Below are positions 6,342 through 7,028 of a stretch of DNA of 7,028 bases, in pieces; position 1 is the first letter of the stretch, and each line of letters begins with the position of its first letter. This DNA is from Asaia bogorensis (lineage in GTDB: Bacteria; Pseudomonadota; Alphaproteobacteria; Acetobacterales; Acetobacteraceae). Under the pieces are notes generated by a model. That model saw only the letters and a list, made by a program, of their open reading frames with translations, was not told the DNA's origin and searched no databases. Where the stretch lies: NCBI GenBank assembly GCA_945873675.1, contig CAMCEP010000141.1, positions 1-7,028 on the forward strand. The letters are read 5' to 3'. Position numbers and translations under genes: made by a program.

Positions 6342-7028
6342 CAGCGCCAAGCCCCCCCTTCACCCCCTTTCCCGGCGCGCGCATCGCCGTGGTTGGGCTT
6401 GGTCGCGCTGGCTTGCCAGCGGCACGGCGCCTCGCTTCCTGGGGTGCTGAGGTCACGGTCTGGGATGACAAGCCCGAAGCCCGAGCGGCCGCGGAAGCCG
6501 CCGGCCTCACGCTGCAAGACGCGGCCGCCGGCCCCTTCCGCGCCGATGCGCTGCTGCTTTCCCCGGGCATTCCACACCATCTGCCGGCTTCCCATCCGGC
6601 GGCGCAGGCGGCGGCTGCGGCGGGCGCGCCCATCCTGTGTGATGTGGAGTTCCTGTATCGCGCGGTGCTGGCCAGCCATTCCAAGGCGCGCTTCGTGGGC
6701 GTGACCGGCACCAATGGCAAATCCACCACGACCGCGCTGATCCACCACATTTTGCGGGGCGCCGGCATGGCCTGTGAGGTGGGCGGGAATTTGGGCCCGG
6801 CGGCGCTCGATCTCAATATCTTGGGGTCGGAGGGGGTCTATACCCTCGAAATGTCGTCTTACATGTTGGAGCGAATCGCAACTCTGCGCTTCAACGTAGC
6901 TGTCATGCTGAACCTCAGCCCCGATCACCTGGACCGCCATGGGAACATGGCCGGCTATGCCGCTGCGAAGGCACGAATCTTCGCGCGTCAATGGGCGGGG
7001 GATGTTGCGGTGCTGGGCCAGGATGATG
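6338..7028 (+). CDS. murD: UDP-MurNAc-L-alanine:D-glutamate ligase MurD, N-terminal part (3' end outside window)
   Basis: MurD adds D-glutamate to UDP-MurNAc-L-Ala in the cytoplasm, the second residue of the stem peptide. The first 230 codons are visible, about half of a typical ~440-residue protein, and the frame is open at the right edge. The N-terminal Rossmann-like domain begins with the dinucleotide-style G20-L-G22-x-x-G25. The ATPase domain has GVTGTNGKSTT with P-loop K128, then EMSSYMLE, NLSPDHLDRH, and K211 in AAAKARIF, the lysine expected to be carbamylated. SSYMLE has Met where most MurDs have Gln. A Pro-rich leader (PSPPFTPFPG) encoded by a C-rich tract precedes the first strand. 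ATG 6338 overlaps the mraY stop by 4 nt. No good Shine-Dalgarno sequence is visible, so translation is probably coupled. SPDHLDRH and the place after mraY favour MurD over MurC. Confidence 0.95.
   Translation, partial: MTAPSPPFTPFPGARIAVVGLGRAGLPAARRLASWGAEVTVWDDKPEARAAAEAAGLTLQDAAAGPFRADALLLSPGIPHHLPASHPAAQAAAAAGAPILCDVEFLYRAVLASHSKARFVGVTGTNGKSTTTALIHHILRGAGMACEVGGNLGPAALDLNILGSEGVYTLEMSSYMLERIATLRFNVAVMLNLSPDHLDRHGNMAGYAAAKARIFARQWAGDVAVLGQDD

Noticed and set aside
4887..6350. A 487-residue open frame on the minus strand, opposite mraY and the end of murF
   Set aside because: Over mraY it is in codon register with the sense gene, so it can stop only where mraY uses TTA, CTA or TCA, codons avoided in GC-rich genomes. 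Its product is rich in His, Gln, Arg and Asn, as expected from the complement of a membrane-protein gene. No domain or ribosome binding site supports it.
6310..6400. Exact 11-nt direct repeat TGGTTGGGCTT (6310-6320 and 6390-6400) around the mraY/murD junction
   Set aside because: Each copy encodes a conserved part of its own protein (LVGLS and VVGLG) with the same common codons. The flanks differ and nothing suggests mobility.
6800..7028. Apparent change of codon use within murD (more CGA, GCA, ACT, GTA)
   Set aside because: The sample is small and CGA also occurs earlier in murD, so it does not support recombination or transfer.

Overview
The window is a continuous stretch of the division and cell wall (dcw) gene cluster, all on the + strand. 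The order is ftsL (3' end only), ftsI, murE, murF, mraY, murD (5' part only), the usual order in Gram-negative bacteria. The DNA is GC-rich. The protein signatures look alphaproteobacterial, and I infer Rhodospirillales, probably Acetobacteraceae: the FtsL C-terminus, a DNPR-type MurE, a MurF with NNHWG, and a MurD with SSYMLE. The family-level placement comes from memory of sequences and was not tested.

Layout. Positions 3-500 hold the end of FtsL with a long Pro/Ala-rich tail. A 16-nt gap carrying a strong Shine-Dalgarno sequence leads to ftsI (517-2430), the septal transpeptidase. murE (best start TTG 2417) overlaps the end of ftsI. murF, mraY and murD follow, joined by 4-nt stop/start overlaps (ATGA, GTGA, ATGA). 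murD runs off the right edge. No stretch over 300 bases lacks a gene. I see no RNA gene, mobile element, CRISPR array or intrinsic terminator.

How the genes work together. MurD adds D-Glu, MurE adds meso-diaminopimelate and MurF adds D-Ala-D-Ala to build the UDP-MurNAc-pentapeptide. MraY moves this onto undecaprenyl phosphate to make lipid I. At the septum FtsI cross-links the resulting peptidoglycan, with FtsL as part of the FtsQLB activator of FtsWI. The tight overlaps indicate one polycistronic, translationally coupled unit.

Nothing here is a new system: every gene belongs to a well-known family and the catalytic motifs are intact. The points worth a second look are small. They are a perfect 7-bp hairpin enclosing the murE TTG start, competing stem-loops in front of the ftsI ribosome binding site, unusually long Pro-rich tails on FtsL and FtsI, and a C7 tract just inside murD.
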